A stretch of 64,000 nucleotides of DNA from assembly GCA_964559125.1 (NCBI GenBank), contig CAZLGW010000002.1:1-64000 (forward strand), given 5' to 3'. Shown here piece by piece: positions 52,299 to 61,690 of this stretch. The notes beneath the pieces were generated by a model. That model ran no database searches. It was not told where the DNA came from and saw nothing but the letters and a program-made list of their open reading frames with translations. Made by a program: the position numbers and the translations under genes. Origin of the DNA: Ravibacter sp964559125. GTDB lineage: Bacteria; Bacteroidota; Bacteroidia; Cytophagales; Spirosomataceae. Numbering within the stretch: position 1 is the stretch's first letter; each line of letters starts with the position of its first letter.

Positions 52299-53618
52299 TC
52301 AGGAGCCGGGCTCCTGTATATTGCGGTGCCTGAAGAACCTGTACCCGGCCAGGAATAACACCAGCAAGGCGATGAAAATGCCGGTTTCTACCGGGTTGAA
52401 CCACGCTATGGCAAAGAAGGAAAACACGGAAAGCACCAGTGCGATTGCGGGGAACCAGGGATAGAAGGGAGTAATGAACGGCCGGTCGGCATGGGGTTCT
52501 TTTGCCCTCAACACAAACAGGCTGATCATGCTGATAATATACATGGCTACGGCTCCTATGGCAGACAGCGTGATCACCTGCCCGGTGGTTCCCGAAAGCA
52601 GGGAAAGAAGTCCTACGCCCCCTCCTGCAAGCAGAGCCCAGTGAGGAGTTCTGAATTTCGGGTGCAGGCGCGAGAGGATTTTCGGAAGATACCCCGCCCG
52701 GGCCATGGCAAAAATTTCTCTCGAATAACCGAACATAATGCTATGAAAGGAGGCGATCAGCCCAAACAGGCCTATACTGGCGAAAATCCGGGTAAGCGGA
52801 TTGCTCTTGCCAAGGACAAGCCCTATTGTTTCCGGCAGCGGATAATCTATATTGCTGAGCTGTCGCCAGTCGGCGGCGCCCCCGGTGAGGATCATGACGC
52901 CCATAGCCAGGAGTACAAGGGTGACAATTCCGTAGATATACCCTTTCGGGATATTTTTCCGCGGCTCGTCGACTTCTTCAGCTACCATTGCTACCCCTTC
53001 TATGGCCAGGTAAAACCAGATGGCAAAGGGTATGGCTGCGAAAATCCCACCCCAATCAAGAGGGAACGCATCTCTTACGAAATTCTCCATTTCGAAGCTG
53101 GGAATGACAATTCCCATAAAAAGCAGCAGCTCTCCTACGGCTAAAATCGTAATAAAAAGAGTAAATGTGGCCGATTCTTTAACGCCCAGGAAATTGATAA
53201 CAGTAAAGATGACATAGCTGGCAATAGCAGAAGTAAGCACCGGTATGTTGGGATAAAGGAAATGAACGTAGCTTCCGAGTGCAAAAGCGATAGCCGGCGG
53301 AGCGAGCAGAAACTCTACAAGCGTTGCGTAGCCGGCAGCGAGCCCCCAGAAAGGGCCGAGCGCCTTTTCAGCGTATGAAAAAGGACCTCCTGCCTGCGGG
53401 ATCATAGTAGTCAGCTCGGTAAAGCTGAATATAAATGTTACATACAGGATAGTGATGACAATGGTGGCGATCAGGAATCCGACCGTTCCGGCCGTAGACC
53501 ATCCGTAGTTCCATCCGAAATAATCACCGGAAATAACCAGGCCTACAGCAATGGCCCACAAGTGTATCGGTTTAAGTACTTTCTTGAGAGATGAGGGGGA
53601 ATCGGGGATAGAAGCCAT
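52299..53618 (-). CDS. APC-family permease, ethanolamine-type
   Basis: A 439-residue transporter with about twelve helices. The N-terminal motif AVGLVISGDYFGWNYGWSTA (about 20-39) and TMIPQAGGPFSYAEKALGPF (about 71-90) resemble the ethanolamine permease EAT group of amino acid-polyamine-organocation transporters more than general amino acid permeases. No ethanolamine ammonia-lyase genes are near, so the substrate could also be another amine or amino acid. Confidence 0.85.
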   Translation of the reverse strand: MASIPDSPSSLKKVLKPIHLWAIAVGLVISGDYFGWNYGWSTAGTVGFLIATIVITILYVTFIFSFTELTTMIPQAGGPFSYAEKALGPFWGLAAGYATLVEFLLAPPAIAFALGSYVHFLYPNIPVLTSAIASYVIFTVINFLGVKESATFTLFITILAVGELLLFMGIVIPSFEMENFVRDAFPLDWGGIFAAIPFAIWFYLAIEGVAMVAEEVDEPRKNIPKGYIYGIVTLVLLAMGVMILTGGAADWRQLSNIDYPLPETIGLVLGKSNPLTRIFASIGLFGLIASFHSIMFGYSREIFAMARAGYLPKILSRLHPKFRTPHWALLAGGGVGLLSLLSGTTGQVITLSAIGAVAMYIISMISLFVLRAKEPHADRPFITPFYPWFPAIALVLSVFSFFAIAWFNPVETGIFIALLVLFLAGYRFFRHRNIQEPGS

Positions 53619-53854
53619 AAAAAAATCGACCTTAAAGGTAAAGAGAGATATGATAGCTAGTGATAGAATAAAATTTCATGCAATCGCGTAATATTAAAAT
53701 TTTATTACATAAAAACCGCAGATTCGGGCTATGGTCTCCTGCTTTCTTATATAAGATGGGCAGTTCTGCTTTTTGTATTATTGGAGCCGAATTTTCAAAT
53801 TTGACCTTGCTTTTCCGATGGAAGAGCTCCTAAAGTACTGACGGATAAGTTGTA

Positions 53855-54304
53855 ATGAATGAGAAAGAAAACCTGCTCCATACCGTAAAGCTCCGGGTAT
53901 CAAAACTTGCCGCAGAAGCTAAAGCGGCGATGGATGCTGCCCAGGAGGCAGCCAATTCGGAAGGTAAAAGCAGCATGGGGGATAAATATGAGACGGGACG
54001 TGCTATGGCACAGCTCGACCGGGATATGTATGCCAGGCGGTACCACCAGATCGTACAGGACCTCGCCTTACTGGAAAGGTTAGAGAAAACCGCCGTATCC
54101 GGGCAGGTTCAGCCAGGAAGCCTGGTGCAGACTTCCTTCGGAAAGATTTTAATTGCCGTAAGCCTGGGAGCTGTTGAAACCGGTGGCGGAACGGCGCTGG
54201 TGATTTCAGCACAGTCGCCGCTGGGCAGGAGCCTTTTAGGTAAGTCTGCAGGCGACAGCTTTGTCTTCCAGGGAAAGGAACATACGGTAGAAAGGGTACG
54301 CTGA
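53855..54304 (+). CDS. GreA/GreB-like C-terminal domain protein
   Basis: A 149-residue protein. The N-terminal half is a helical hairpin (AAKEAKAAMDAAQEAANSEG-like stretch at about 18-40) and the C-terminal half (about 88-149) has the FKBP-like GreA/B fold: VQPGSLVQTSFGKILIAVSL and AQSPLGRSLLGKSAGDSFVF. Related Bacteroidetes proteins are often mislabelled 3-oxoacyl-ACP synthase. Full GreA has a longer coiled coil with acidic tip; here the hairpin is short and its acidic tip is unclear, so RNA polymerase binding is uncertain. It stops two bases before the convergent flippase gene. Confidence 0.75.
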   Translation: MNEKENLLHTVKLRVSKLAAEAKAAMDAAQEAANSEGKSSMGDKYETGRAMAQLDRDMYARRYHQIVQDLALLERLEKTAVSGQVQPGSLVQTSFGKILIAVSLGAVETGGGTALVISAQSPLGRSLLGKSAGDSFVFQGKEHTVERVR

Positions 54305-54306
54305 CC

Positions 54307-55824
54307 TCACGGTTTTGACCCCCTGTTTCCGGGGAGTTTGCTCAAAAGGTCTTTTAAAAGCTGATTTGCGTCGGGAGAAATGTTAAGAATGTAGACCGAA
54401 ACCGCAAAAGCTGTTAAAAGCAGGCCCGATTTTATAGTAATAGCCGCCAGTATGTGAAACGGGTTTTCAAAAGTAGTGTCGAATGGTAGTGTGAGCGCAT
54501 ACAACACCCCGAAAACGATCATCAGTTTGATCGTTGCCACGGTAAAAGGCTGCATCCTGAATTTGTTCCATACCAGAAATAATCTGCTTGCTGACAATCC
54601 GAGCGTCGTGGCGGCCGTAGCAAGAGCGGCTCCGTTATATCCCAGAATGGGAATGAGTGCCAGGTTGAGTAAAAACGATACGATCGCCGCCGAAACGATA
54701 AGGATAGTAGACCATCTGAAATACCTGGAATACACAATGATCTCGGTATTGAGACCTGTGCCGATATCAAATAGTTTTACAAGCCCTATCAGGAGTACAA
54801 CATATTTACCGGCTGAGTAAGTATCTCCTTTTGGCAGAAACCGGAACAGTTCGTCGATGTTGACCCAGAGGATCAGGAAAAATATTCCGCCCACCAGCAA
54901 CTGGTGAAGGGCGGATTTTTGTGTCAGCAGCCTGACGTCGCTGTGATTCCCCGTCCGCAGGGCGTCTGAGAGGTAAGGAATCGAGATTTGTGAGATCGCT
55001 TTTTTCGGGATTTCTATAATACCGGCAATATAGGAAGCGATAATGAAAATACCGGCGCTGACGAGTCCTTCTTCCCCGGCCAGCATCGATCTGTCGATGG
55101 TGAGAATTATATTAACCCCCAGTCCTCCGAGGAGGGTGAAAGCTCCGTAGCCCAGCATCGCCTGAACCTGACTTTTTGTGAATTTTTTTCTGCCCGGCCA
55201 TTTTATATACAGTTTGCCGAGTTTTGAAATATAGAAAATCAGTGCCCCGATTGCCATTGTATAGGCAGCCAGGATCAGGTAAAGTAACATGTCAAAATCA
55301 TACCACCCCCATCCGAACATCAGGATTAAAATGATATTGGCAGCCCTGAACCCTACCTCCCTGATAAAGCTGGGAACTGCAATGCGGGAATGGTTCCGGC
55401 AGTATGATTCCAGTACGAGAATGTACGTCCAGAGAAATGTAAAAGGAATGATCAGGTAGTGGTAGTCGACAAGAAGGGGTGAGCGTTGGGAAAAGTAATC
55501 TTTGATGGCCGGTGTGAAAAAGAGGTAAAGCAATGTGAACAATCCGCCGCCGATCAACGGAAGCCCCAGCAGGAAGATAAACAGGCCGTGGTGCTCTTCC
55601 TTGTCGTCGCGGAAATGACCGAAGAATTTATCTGCGATAAACGGGGCCCCCAGGTGGGAGAAAGTAGCAAATAATATGGCATTTTCAATCAGTAGCCGCG
55701 ATATAGCCAGTTGCTCTACACTCAGGAAATGCGTTGAAACAAACATCTGATTTATAATCCCGATCAACGCGCCGAGATAAAAGCCGAAGCTTGCTTTCAG
55801 ACTCTGTCTTATTATAATGCCCAC
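54307..55824 (-). CDS. Polysaccharide flippase (Wzx-like)
   Basis: A 505-residue membrane protein with about 12-14 helices of the MATE-like polysaccharide exporter fold (for example VLLIGLVKLFDIGTGLNTEI, LNLALIPILGYNGAALATAA). It resembles lipopolysaccharide/teichoic acid flippases that move lipid-linked sugars across the inner membrane. The divergent methyltransferase and glycosyltransferase genes fit surface-polysaccharide production. The C-terminal basic end is normal. Confidence 0.85.
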   Translation of the reverse strand: MGIIIRQSLKASFGFYLGALIGIINQMFVSTHFLSVEQLAISRLLIENAILFATFSHLGAPFIADKFFGHFRDDKEEHHGLFIFLLGLPLIGGGLFTLLYLFFTPAIKDYFSQRSPLLVDYHYLIIPFTFLWTYILVLESYCRNHSRIAVPSFIREVGFRAANIILILMFGWGWYDFDMLLYLILAAYTMAIGALIFYISKLGKLYIKWPGRKKFTKSQVQAMLGYGAFTLLGGLGVNIILTIDRSMLAGEEGLVSAGIFIIASYIAGIIEIPKKAISQISIPYLSDALRTGNHSDVRLLTQKSALHQLLVGGIFFLILWVNIDELFRFLPKGDTYSAGKYVVLLIGLVKLFDIGTGLNTEIIVYSRYFRWSTILIVSAAIVSFLLNLALIPILGYNGAALATAATTLGLSASRLFLVWNKFRMQPFTVATIKLMIVFGVLYALTLPFDTTFENPFHILAAITIKSGLLLTAFAVSVYILNISPDANQLLKDLLSKLPGNRGSKP

Positions 55825-56145
55825 AGGCGGAAGTAATTTGTGTTCGCGAAAGCAAATCCTTTCAGCTTGCGAAAATACAATTTATTTTGATGCCAATCCG
55901 ACAGGCATCGCCGGCGGCAGCGCACCTCAGTGTGTATAACCTTCCTGCTCTCATACTCCACATGCTATTGGCCCGGTGATTTCCGGGAGGAGGAGTGGGT
56001 ACGTATCCGGACAGGCCGATTGTTTTCGGATAAGTGCAGAGACTGTGTTAGTAAATTTGCATTTTTGTAGCGGGTTTTATCAAACCGGAGCCTCGTAAGA
56101 TACGGTTCAGAAAGTGGACCCCGGCGGGGAATAACTTGTGTTGAA
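55825..56145. other. Divergent intergenic region between flippase and methyltransferase
   Basis: No coding sequence was found in these 321 bases. On the plus strand, TAAATTTG at 56052..56059 is an exact TAnnTTTG box for the methyltransferase gene, but no good TTTG partner lies at the right distance. On the minus strand, a TATTTTCG-like box within 55870..55895 could serve the flippase. A short GATGCC/GGCATC inverted repeat (about 55889..55909) is also present. Confidence 0.45.
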
Positions 56146-56772
56146 ATGAATATTTTTCAGAAAATCTGGGTGGCCTACCTGCAAAAGCCCCATAGCTTAT
56201 GGCAGTTGCGCACCTATTCAAAAAAAAAGCCGGTAAAGGTGGTGATAGGAGCTTGTTACACCTACTTCCCCGGCTGGATACATACTGATATCAATACGCT
56301 CGATATATTGAAGAAAGATAACTGGGGAAAATATTTTCAGCCTGCATCCATTGACGTCATGCTGGCAGAACACGTTTGGGAACATCTTACGCCGGACCAG
56401 GGAAAACAGGCTTTCAGCAATTGTTTCCGCTACCTGAAACCTGGAGGATTTCTCCGTGTAGCGGTTCCGGACGGTTTTCATGCATCGCCTGATTACATTG
56501 AAATGGTAAGGCCCGGAGGATGGGGACATGGTGCTGACGACCATAAAATACTTTATAACTACCAACTGATGTCGGAAGCGCTTACAGAAGCCGGTTTCGA
56601 GGTAAGGCTCCTGGAATATCATGATGAAAAGCATGAATTTCACCACAAGGAATGGGATCCGGCCGATGGTATGGTACAACGTTCACTCCGTTTCGACAAA
56701 CGGAACCAGGATGGCAGGTTGGGCTATACGTCGCTGATCGTGGATGCGGTAAAGCCCGGAGCAGGGGTATGA
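56146..56772 (+). CDS. SAM-dependent methyltransferase
   Basis: A 208-residue protein of the Methyltransf_11 type. It shows a KVVIGACYTYFPGWIHTDIN start of the SAM-binding fold, then DVMLAEHVWEHLTPDQGKQA and CFRYLKPGGFLRVAVPDGFH. The motif I glycine pattern is unusual (GACYTYFPGW), as in sugar- or polysaccharide-linked methyltransferases. It shares an ATGA overlap with the following glycosyltransferase gene, so the two are coupled. The substrate is inferred to be a glycan. Confidence 0.82.
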   Translation: MNIFQKIWVAYLQKPHSLWQLRTYSKKKPVKVVIGACYTYFPGWIHTDINTLDILKKDNWGKYFQPASIDVMLAEHVWEHLTPDQGKQAFSNCFRYLKPGGFLRVAVPDGFHASPDYIEMVRPGGWGHGADDHKILYNYQLMSEALTEAGFEVRLLEYHDEKHEFHHKEWDPADGMVQRSLRFDKRNQDGRLGYTSLIVDAVKPGAGV

Positions 56773-57665
56773 AAGACTCACTGGCGCCCATTGCGGTTTT
56801 TTGTTATAACCGCCCGGATCATCTGAGGCAGACAATCGAGGCGTTGAGAGGTAATACGCTTGCGTCGGCCAGCAGATTGTTTGTTTTTTCCGATGGGCCC
56901 AGGGGAGAGCAAGACAGGGAGCGGGTGCTGGAAGTACGAAAGTATATCCGCGGTATTGAAGGTTTCGGGAAGTTGTCAATAGCCGAATCACCGCATAACC
57001 GGGGGCTGTCAGGGTCTGTGATTGAAGAGGTAACCGGCGTTGTGAACGAATACGGTAGGGTTATAGTGCTGGAAGACGACCTGTTGACGACGCCCGATTT
57101 CCTGGCGGTTATGAACCGTTTGCTGGACGCCTGCCAGCCAAGACGCGATATTTTTTCTGTAACGGGATATGCGCCGCCGATCTGCCTGCCGCAGGAATAT
57201 ACCAAAGACTTTTATCTTGCCCGCCGTTCGAGCTCCTGGGGTTGGGGGACCTGGGCAGACAGGTGGTCCTCCGCCAGGTGGGGGAGCGATCATTATGAAC
57301 AGTTGCTTCATGACCGGGCTTTGAAAAAAAGATTGGCGGAAGGGGGGAACGATCTCTGGCCGATGCTGTATAAGCAGCAGGCGGGTGTGATCGATTCGTG
57401 GGCGGCGAGGTGGTGCGCGGCCCAGGCGGTGCAGGGGGCATACAGCATTTACCCCGTCAAATCGAAAGTAAGGAACATCGGAACCGACGGCAGCGGAACG
57501 AATTTTACTTTCAGTACACGCGCCTATGATGTGAAAATGAACAGGGAGGAGGTGCGGATAGAAGCTGACCTCCTGCCTGATGAGGCGGTGTTAAGAGCTT
57601 TTAAAAAGTATTATGATCTGCCTTTTTATCTCAGGGTCAAAAACCTGTTAAAGTACGGTATCTGA
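56769..57665 (+). CDS. Glycosyltransferase (GT2-like)
   Basis: A 298-residue enzyme with start at ATG 56769 (MKDSLAPIAVFCYNRPDHLR), which overlaps the methyltransferase stop by four bases. A GT-A-like nucleotide-sugar domain has IAVFCYNRPDHLRQTIEALR, then VLEDDLLTTPDFLAVMNRLL, where EDD is the likely metal-binding motif. The later SSSWGWGTWADRWSSARWGS resembles glycosyltransferases of surface polysaccharides. No signal peptide. It acts in the cytoplasm on lipid- or protein-linked sugars. Confidence 0.85.
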   Translation: MKDSLAPIAVFCYNRPDHLRQTIEALRGNTLASASRLFVFSDGPRGEQDRERVLEVRKYIRGIEGFGKLSIAESPHNRGLSGSVIEEVTGVVNEYGRVIVLEDDLLTTPDFLAVMNRLLDACQPRRDIFSVTGYAPPICLPQEYTKDFYLARRSSSWGWGTWADRWSSARWGSDHYEQLLHDRALKKRLAEGGNDLWPMLYKQQAGVIDSWAARWCAAQAVQGAYSIYPVKSKVRNIGTDGSGTNFTFSTRAYDVKMNREEVRIEADLLPDEAVLRAFKKYYDLPFYLRVKNLLKYGI

Positions 57666-57679
57666 TATTGAAGAAAATT

Positions 57680-58648
57680 TTACCTCTCGGCCTTTAGTTG
57701 TTTCTTCCTGCTTTTAAAACCCTGCAAAGGGGTGTAATTGTTGCTTGGAGTAGGGTAGTAGCCCCGTCCGTCGTAAGGCCTTTTGGCCGGATGATGCTGA
57801 CAAGCCTCTGAGCAGGCACCGTCCAGCTTATCGCTGCAGGCTTCGCAGATCGGAACATGCCTGTTGCATTCGGCGTTTGCACAGTTTACCATCCTGCCGC
57901 TCGGAGTACCGCATACATAGCATGTGGAAATAGTTTCCGGGTTTACCTGGTTGACGTCTACCGCTACGCGGTTGTCGAAAACATAGCATTTCCCCTCAAA
58001 ATTTTCCCCGCCTTCTTCTAGCCCGTAGCGTATGATGCCCCCGTGTAATTGGTATACGTCGGTAAAGCCCTGGTCGATCAGGTAAGCACTGGCCTTTTCG
58101 CATTTGATACCTCCCGTGCAGTAGGTGATGATCTTCTTGTTCCTGAGATGGGCTATCTCGTCGATATGCTCAGGTAGTTCCCTCAGGTTCTCCATATCGA
58201 ACGTAACGGCTCCTTTGAACTTCCCGAGCTGGTGCTCATAATTAGAGCGCATATCGATCAGCACCACATCGGGGTCGTTGATCATAGCTTTGAAGTCCGA
58301 AGGCTCCAGGTGCTTCCCGGTACGGACGGTAGGATCTACCGGCAGGTCTGAGTTGACGATCTCGTCCTTGACCCGGACATGGAGTTTATGGAACGTGTGC
58401 TTATCGTGGTGCTCAACTTTAAACCGGGTACCGGAAAACCTCGGGTCGTCCAGGATAAACCGTATGTATTTTTCACAGTCTTCGGTAAGCCCCGAAACGG
58501 TACCGTTCAATCCCTCCTTTGAAATAATAATGCGGCCCAGCAAATTGTTTTCAACACAAAACAGGTGATGCTCGTCGCGGTATTCGTCGGCGTTGTCTAT
58601 CCGGGTATAATTATAATAAAGGAGTACACGATAAGGTTTCTCTTCCAT
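57680..58648 (-). CDS. trhO: tRNA uridine(34) hydroxylase TrhO
   Basis: A 322-residue rhodanese-domain protein. The N-terminal acylphosphatase-like domain (about 1-100) is followed by a rhodanese domain with DMRSNYEHQLGKF (132-144) and active Cys177 in YCTGGIKCEKASAYL. The C-terminal segment is Cys-rich (CYVCGTPSGRMVNC, CNRHVPICEACSDKLDGAC), probably a zinc site. TrhO makes 5-hydroxyuridine at the tRNA wobble position independently of prephenate. The basic end KSRKKQLKAER suits RNA binding. Confidence 0.92.
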   Translation of the reverse strand: MEEKPYRVLLYYNYTRIDNADEYRDEHHLFCVENNLLGRIIISKEGLNGTVSGLTEDCEKYIRFILDDPRFSGTRFKVEHHDKHTFHKLHVRVKDEIVNSDLPVDPTVRTGKHLEPSDFKAMINDPDVVLIDMRSNYEHQLGKFKGAVTFDMENLRELPEHIDEIAHLRNKKIITYCTGGIKCEKASAYLIDQGFTDVYQLHGGIIRYGLEEGGENFEGKCYVFDNRVAVDVNQVNPETISTCYVCGTPSGRMVNCANAECNRHVPICEACSDKLDGACSEACQHHPAKRPYDGRGYYPTPSNNYTPLQGFKSRKKQLKAER

Positions 58649-58675
58649 TTCCGTCCGATTTTACTTTTCAGAGTG

Positions 58676-58683
58676 CAAATATA
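58676..58683 (-). promoter_or_regulatory. Promoter -7 box of trhO
   Basis: On the minus strand this reads TATATTTG, an exact TAnnTTTG box, about 28 bases before the trhO ATG. A TTTG box at the usual distance is not evident, so this is a partial promoter match. Confidence 0.45.
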
Positions 58684-58690
58684 CCCAAAC

Positions 58691-59206
58691 CTATTTATCT
58701 TTCTCCGCCTTCGTAAACTCCAGCGACAGCGAATTAACACAATAGCGCAGCCCTGTATCGGTAGGTCCGTCGTCAAAAACGTGGCCCAGGTGTCCTCCAC
58801 ATTTGGCGCAGGTGATTTCTATCCTGATCATCCCGTGCGAAGTATCCCGGTGCTTGTTGATCTTTCCTTCCGCTATTTCCCGGTCAAAGCTCGGCCACCC
58901 GCAATGGGAGTCAAATTTACTTTCCGACGAGAAAAGTACATTCCCGCATCCGGCACACTTATACAGGCCGTCTTCCTTATTCATCAGGAGTTTACCGGTA
59001 AAAGGCCGTTCGGTTCCTTTTTCTCTCAGAATATAATATTGTTCGGGTGAAAGCTGCTCTTTCCATTCAGCATCACTTTTCACGATCGTTTCTTCGTTGC
59101 TCATTTTTTTTGGATTTTTAGCCATACCTCTGTTGTTCTGCCCGCAGGAAATAAGGGGGCAAAGCATGATGATCAGCATGATTCGGATCAGCGCAGGTTT
59201 CAGCAT
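58691..59206 (-). CDS. msrB: Peptide methionine (R)-S-oxide reductase, lipoprotein
   Basis: A 171-residue MsrB with a lipoprotein signal (lipobox PLISC, Cys at 21), so it acts in the periplasm. Two CxxC zinc pairs (CAGCG, CAKCGG) and the GWPSFDREI region are present. The catalytic Cys156 lies in TGLRYCVNSLSLEF. It repairs oxidised methionine in envelope proteins. The lipoprotein form is common in Bacteroidetes. Confidence 0.93.
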   Translation of the reverse strand: MLKPALIRIMLIIMLCPLISCGQNNRGMAKNPKKMSNEETIVKSDAEWKEQLSPEQYYILREKGTERPFTGKLLMNKEDGLYKCAGCGNVLFSSESKFDSHCGWPSFDREIAEGKINKHRDTSHGMIRIEITCAKCGGHLGHVFDDGPTDTGLRYCVNSLSLEFTKAEKDK

Positions 59207-59303
59207 CTTTATAGCCGGGTTATCAACACAACACTATGTTATAAACAAAACCGGAGCAGAAAATGTTGCTTCAGACACAGGTTTTATAGAATAAGGGCGA
59301 TAG

Positions 59304-60863
59304 CTATGCAACCGGGAAATTGTGAGCCCGGAGATATTCTTCCCATTCCTCTAACTGCTTGTTTTTCAGTACTCGGGCAAATTTATTCTGTCCTCCCATC
59401 TTTCCCCGGCTTTCCATCCAGCCGTAAAACGCCTTCACGGGGAGGGGAGTTACCGTAATCCGGTTCAGCGCATGCTTCCGTTCCACCACGTAGTCATCGT
59501 TCAGCTTTTTCAGGTGATCGTCAATGAGTTCCTTGAGCACTTCCGGGTCTGCGGGGCTGTCGGTTGCTACATACCAGTGGTGAGAAAACCCTTTTTCATC
59601 CCTCTTCCCGATCACGGTAAATTCGGGAATGCTGATCCCGAGCTTTTCCGAGGCGAGGTCTATCGCCTTAGTCATATTGTCGACCGACAGGTGTTCTCCG
59701 CAAAGGCTGAGGAAATGCTTTGTCCGCCCTGTAATGACAATTTCCGCACCGGGCTTCTTTACGATCCTGACCGTATCGCCTATGAGGTACCGCCATGCGC
59801 CCGAGCAGGTGGAGATCAGCAGGGCATATTCCCTGCCTTCCTCAACCTCATGGAGCAGGAAGGTTTCAGGATTGGGCACTACGTTCCCGTCTGCGTCGAA
59901 GTTCTTTTCGTTGAAGGGGATAAACTCGAAAAAGATCCCGTTGTCGAGTACGAGCTGCATCCCTTTCGCTTCAGGGTGAGTCTGGTAGGCCAGGAATCCT
60001 TCCGAAGCGAGATAGGTTTCTATATAGTGAATAGGGCGGCCCAGTAATTTCTGGAAACCTTTCCTGTAGGGCTCAAAAGAGACGCCCCCGTGCGCGAATA
60101 CGTGGAGATTGGGCCAGATATCGTGAATATTGGAAACGTTGTAGTGGGAAATGATGCGTTCCAGCAGTAGTTGCAGCCATGCCGGTACGCCCACAATATA
60201 GCCGATGTCCCATTTGTGGGCGGCTTTTGCGATCTCATTCAGCTTTGTTTCCCAGTCTTTTGTACGGGCAATCTCTTCTCCGGGCTTGTAATACGGCTTG
60301 AACCAGAACGGAATCTGGCCGGCAGATATCCCGCTCAGATCTCCTTCAAACCTGTTGTCGACCCTGGAGAGGTTCGTGCTCCCGCTCAGCATCAGGAATC
60401 CTTTTTCGTAGAGATCGTCAGGCAGGTCCCTGTATTGCCCCAGCGCCAGTATCTGCCGTATGCTGGTACGCTGGATCGCCTTCGACATGGCTTTCGTTAC
60501 GGGTATTTGTTTACTCGCCGCTTCCGAAGTACCTGAACTCAGCGCGAAATATTTCACGCGTCCCGGCCAGCAAATGTCTTTTTCCCCGTTTATAACCCTG
60601 TGCCACCAGTCACGGTGCATAGAGGTGTAGTCATAAACCGGCAATTTTTTAAAAGCGTCGTAGTAGGACAGGTCGCGGCGGTAAAGCGCCTTTGCGAGGA
60701 TTTCCTCGAAATCATGCTTTTGCCCGAATGCAGTATCCTTCGCTTTTGCCAGAAGCTTTGCCAGTGATTTCCTCTGCAGAGGTTCGGAATCGATGCGGGA
60801 ACGAAAAACAACCATGTTCCCCAACTTTACCCCGGTTTTGATAAGGTTACCTAAAAGCGCCAT
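59304..60863 (-). CDS. GH3 auxin-responsive-like acyl-adenylating protein
   Basis: A 519-residue protein of the GH3 family (acyl-adenylate-forming fold). It shows ALSSGTSEAASKQIPVTKAM near residues 109-128 (P-loop-like), YLASEGFLAYQT, and LLISTCSGAWRYLIGDTVRI, ending in GRTKHFLSLCGEHLSVDNMT. In plants, GH3 enzymes join amino acids to hormones; bacterial members are uncharacterised. Its start codon overlaps the stop codon of surE by one base, so they are translated together. Confidence 0.87.
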   Translation of the reverse strand: MALLGNLIKTGVKLGNMVVFRSRIDSEPLQRKSLAKLLAKAKDTAFGQKHDFEEILAKALYRRDLSYYDAFKKLPVYDYTSMHRDWWHRVINGEKDICWPGRVKYFALSSGTSEAASKQIPVTKAMSKAIQRTSIRQILALGQYRDLPDDLYEKGFLMLSGSTNLSRVDNRFEGDLSGISAGQIPFWFKPYYKPGEEIARTKDWETKLNEIAKAAHKWDIGYIVGVPAWLQLLLERIISHYNVSNIHDIWPNLHVFAHGGVSFEPYRKGFQKLLGRPIHYIETYLASEGFLAYQTHPEAKGMQLVLDNGIFFEFIPFNEKNFDADGNVVPNPETFLLHEVEEGREYALLISTCSGAWRYLIGDTVRIVKKPGAEIVITGRTKHFLSLCGEHLSVDNMTKAIDLASEKLGISIPEFTVIGKRDEKGFSHHWYVATDSPADPEVLKELIDDHLKKLNDDYVVERKHALNRITVTPLPVKAFYGWMESRGKMGGQNKFARVLKNKQLEEWEEYLRAHNFPVA

Positions 60864-61654
60864 CAGACAGCAGAGTTAAAGTCCCATTGACTCACAGAAC
60901 TTATAGCCTTATAGGAAGTGAGATCAAACTGGCACGGCACGATGGATATAAATCCGTTTTCCAATGCCCACTCATCCGTACTGGGCTTGTCCTCATCAAG
61001 ATTTGCAAATTCGCCCGACATCCAGAAATAATTTCTTCCATAGGGGTCCTGCCTCTGCTCGAAAGATTCATGCCATCTTGCGTCGGCTTGCCTGCAGACT
61101 TTTATGCCCTTCAGGGGTTTGTTATCAAAGGCCGGAATATTAACGTTGAGTGCCGTGCCTCCAGGGATCCCTTTTGTGAGCGCTTCGCTGGTAATTTTCA
61201 GAATAGCTTCCCGGGCGTGGTCGAAATGAGCGTCTTCACGGAAGTCGCAGAGTGAAAACCCTATCGAAGGAATTCCTTCTACAGCTCCTTCTATTGCCGC
61301 CGACATCGTGCCTGAATAGAGCACATTGATGGAACTATTGCTGCCGTGGTTGATCCCGCTTACGACCATGTCGATCTTACGGCCTTTGAGTACGTGGTGT
61401 TTTGCCAGTTTCACGCAGTCAACCGGGGTTCCGGAGCATTCGAACTCGTCAACATCTTCAAAGATATCCGTTTTGTAAAGACGGAGAGGCTCACCCATCG
61501 TAATGGCATGACCCATACCGGACTGGGGGCTGTTAGGGGCTACGACCACTACTTCTCCCAGGCGGACCATTAATTCAACGAGTGTTCTGATACCCAGGGA
61601 GGTGATCCCGTCGTCGTTTGTGACCAGTATGAGAGGCCGTTTGCTGATGCTCAT
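60863..61654 (-). CDS. surE: 5'/3'-nucleotidase SurE
   Basis: A 263-residue metal-dependent phosphatase. The N-terminal LVTNDDGITSLGIRTLVELM carries the metal-binding D14 and D15; APNSPQSGMGHAITM and VVSGINHGSNSSINVLYSGT are the other active-site blocks (Ser and Asn ligands). SurE removes phosphate from nucleoside monophosphates and may help stationary-phase survival. It is first in the unit with the GH3-like gene. Confidence 0.94.
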   Translation of the reverse strand: MSISKRPLILVTNDDGITSLGIRTLVELMVRLGEVVVVAPNSPQSGMGHAITMGEPLRLYKTDIFEDVDEFECSGTPVDCVKLAKHHVLKGRKIDMVVSGINHGSNSSINVLYSGTMSAAIEGAVEGIPSIGFSLCDFREDAHFDHAREAILKITSEALTKGIPGGTALNVNIPAFDNKPLKGIKVCRQADARWHESFEQRQDPYGRNYFWMSGEFANLDEDKPSTDEWALENGFISIVPCQFDLTSYKAISSVSQWDFNSAV

Positions 61655-61690
61655 GAAAAACCTGTACTTTAGCCTGTAAAATTAAGCAAT

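Noticed and set aside
53667..53706. AATAAAATTT ... AAATTTTATT inverted repeat before the GreA-like gene
   Set aside because: The arms are pure A/T, the loop is about 20 bases and such pairs are common by chance in AT-rich intergenic DNA.
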